Made by a program: the position numbers and the translations under genes | Source of the DNA: Benincasa hispida | Lineage: Eukaryota > Streptophyta > Magnoliopsida > Cucurbitales > Cucurbitaceae | NCBI RefSeq assembly: GCF_009727055.1 | Contig: NC_052353.1 | Coordinates: forward strand, 43,976,444-44,040,443 | Length of the DNA stretch: 64,000 nt | Reading direction: 5' to 3' | The notes under the pieces: generated by a model | What the model was told of the DNA's origin: nothing | Seen by the model: only the letters and a program-made list of their open reading frames with translations | The model's database searches: none | Shown here: positions 62,159 to 64,000 of the stretch, piece by piece | Layout of the letters: every line of letters begins with the position of its first letter | How positions within the stretch are numbered: the stretch's first letter is position 1

Positions 62159-64000
62159 CGAACACAGCGTGAACACTTCACGCTCTTCCTCAACTATCTT
62201 CTCGGTCACGAACTCCTCCGCAACACGAACTCCTCTGCAACACCACGAACTCCTCCTCCAAAGCACCACGAACGACCTCTAGAAAACCTTGACGGTGTCG
62301 AGTTGAGTTTGACACCACCAACAAGGCGACCTTGGTATTCTCGGTGTGAGAATCCAGAGCGTGGGCTCTGTTAGGACTTGGTGTGAGGTAGAAGAACGGA
62401 GGAAAGATAGATCATGTACACGACTGGGCAAGTGGGAGAAGTCAGAGACCTAGCGTATAGGTTGATGTCCAATCGTTTAGATAAAGCTATACGATCGTCT
62501 AGCAAAAGCTATGTAATCGTTTAGCTCGGTCGATTTTACACGATCGTTTACCTTGGACTAGCGATCGTCTAACAAAGCTATGCGATCATTTAGTAAACAC
62601 TGCACGATCGTTTAGCTCGCCCAACCGTTGTTTAGTAAATCTGTATTTACTTGACGACTTCCGTGAGTTTCTTTTCACCGGAGAGAAAACTTAAATTCTT
62701 TTCAAAAATTTTGTGAAAACTTCTTCTTTCAAAATAGGAAACCACTTTCCTTTAAACTCACGGTTACCATGATCAAATAACCACCCACTATTTTGGTTAT
62801 TTAAAAGAAAAAGTATTAATTATCTAATAATTAATATTATTATAAATATAATGATAACCAACTTATCATACTATATTTATAACCTATAGTTTTAATATTT
62901 CATCTCATGAAATATATTAACCATAGTTCTTTTCCTATTCCATGGTACTTAATGTAAATCTCATTTACATCAATCCTTCACTAGATGTATTTTATACATC
63001 ATACCGATTATATCATATATAATCAAGATGAACAATGTGTGGAGCATGACACTTAGGCTTGTTTATAAAAGTTATGAATGTCTTGTATGTGTAGCTTTGC
63101 ATTATGTTGGTTTTAGTTGTTTCCTGTTATAAGCGTTATAATGGAAATTAGAACTAAAATCGATAAGAAAGAGTTGCATGCGAACTTAGACGAACTCATG
63201 TTTTAAAAGGGTTTTAAAATTGGATTGAGATAGACCTAAGTTCAAGGTTCTAATGAGATTAAATACCTAATTTTTAATCTTTTAAATCGGTTTAATAGGA
63301 TTAAATTTATTTATATAAAAGATTAAATTTGTATTAAATCTATCTATAAGGGACCTTTTGTCTAATGCAGGTTTTGTTTAGGCTAGGGTACTTAAGCTGA
63401 CAGAAACGGAATACCCCTACCTTGAAACCTACCTGGAAAGGTGAATTAGATAAATTTGCTACAAGCATGCGACAGTTGATCAAAGACTTCATTAAAGAGT
63501 TTAATGAATGATCATCAAAAGTTGTTCAACTTTCCAAGGTAAGAGTTACTCTTGGGAAAACCTAAAAAGTCACTTAGTTAAAATTCTTAGCCGTATTTTT
63601 TTTCTAAGTAAACTAAAACCTAGGTTATAAAATACTCAGTGGGAGGAAGAGATATATATGATATGTCAATGATTCCACTCACGTTTCTCTTTGAATGTTC
63701 ACACCATGAGATTCATGCTTGGCCTCATGGTGCCCTAGGAGCATCTCCCTTCGGATGGTATTTTCATGAGTCAATATCAAGGTGGACGGAGAGAGTATTT
63801 ATAGTAAGTGGGTGAAGGGTGTGTGTTAACACGTCCTGAGGTCTCCTTCATTGGTTCGCACCATGAGATCTTTTTGCACTCCCTCGTGGCGCCCTGAGAG
63901 TGTTCCTCTTTGGATGGGTTTTGTGCAGTTGGTCAATATCAAGGTGAACTCCAAAAATGGATAGGGTCACTTTAGTTTTTTCCCCAATCAGATTTTTTCC

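Larger units (their letters stand above)
61762..63028 (-). mobile_element. LTR-like insertion with TGAAC target duplication
   Basis: TGAAC occurs directly before (61757-61761) and after (63029-63033) the block, and the leader is continuous without it. The block is LTR sequence of the copia family in - orientation. Its 3' end reads TTTTTTATTTCCTTCA, but its other end starts TCTTGATTATAT, about 500 bases into a normal LTR. It is therefore a solo LTR with a shortened or altered 5' part. Its real length is uncertain because two adapters and a duplicated 70-base block are embedded in it. Confidence 0.6.
60504..64000 (+). mobile_element. Leader of copia copy A, running off the window
   Basis: Contains the CGATCG repeat cluster (60,840-61,370) and TATAACACTTATA-type repeats (61,600-61,760). 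It is interrupted at 61,762-63,028 by an LTR-like insertion, then resumes at 63,029 and carries the duplicated module (63,640-63,980). By comparison with copy 1, gag should begin a few hundred bases beyond the right edge. Confidence 0.75.

Overview
This window is nuclear DNA of a flowering plant, a eudicot. The genes contain spliceosomal introns with GT..AG ends, the intergenic DNA is very AT-rich, and nuclear genes for organellar proteins sit beside large LTR retrotransposons. The gene set and repeat style would suit a cucurbit, but that is an inference I cannot test here. The window divides into a gene-bearing left third (about 1.6-20.6 kb) and a retrotransposon-dominated right two thirds (about 24.6-64 kb), joined by about 4 kb holding small transposons.

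Gene part. Four protein-coding genes are supported by reconstructed exon structures. (1) A BTB/POZ-domain protein, + strand, two exons, 477 aa. (2) A small mitochondrial/plastid protein of the NUCLEAR FUSION DEFECTIVE 6 type, - strand. (3) The NDUFS8/TYKY subunit of mitochondrial complex I, + strand, eight exons, 222 aa, with both 4Fe-4S motifs. (4) A plastid mTERF protein resembling MTERF2/EMB2219, - strand, six exons, 660 aa. Three of the four concern organelle biogenesis, but plant neighbours are not an operon and I infer no shared regulation. A Tourist-like MITE lies in NDUFS8 intron 5, and an 82-bp tandem duplication lies in an mTERF intron.

Transition (20.6-24.6 kb). This stretch holds one CACTA-type transposon terminus, a tRNA-like SINE candidate, a 376-bp foldback element and simple repeats.

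Retroelement part. One Ty1/copia family with about 2-kb LTRs (start TGTTGG; primer-binding site TGGTATCAGAG) occurs many times and in both orientations: a partial LTR at the left edge; a remnant at 24.7-28.0 kb that contains a solo LTR with a 5-bp target duplication; copy 1 (- strand, 32.1-38.8 kb, resuming at 50.1-51.0 kb); copy A (+ strand, from 51.0 kb, resuming at 59.0 kb and running off the right edge); and copy B (- strand, 51.5-59.0 kb), which lies inside the LTR of A. An 11.2-kb Athila-like Ty3/gypsy element (38,828-50,057; target duplication CCTTT) sits in the leader of copy 1. Every gag/pol here is broken by stops or frameshifts, many of them C-to-T or G-to-A changes. Another LTR-like insertion (61,762-63,028) lies in the leader of A.

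Sequence quality matters for reading this window. Three perfect 38-bp inverted copies of the Tn5 mosaic end (the junction adapter of tagmentation mate-pair libraries) are embedded at 41.67, 62.00 and 62.12 kb. A single N separates two identical 89-bp blocks at 7.8-7.97 kb, and a 10-N gap lies in an AT microsatellite at 31.5 kb. I found no new enzymatic system. The more original observations are clusters of degenerate CGATCG palindromes in the copia LTR and leader, a duplicated module upstream of copia gag, and an identical in-frame TAG in the integrase of two diverged copia copies.
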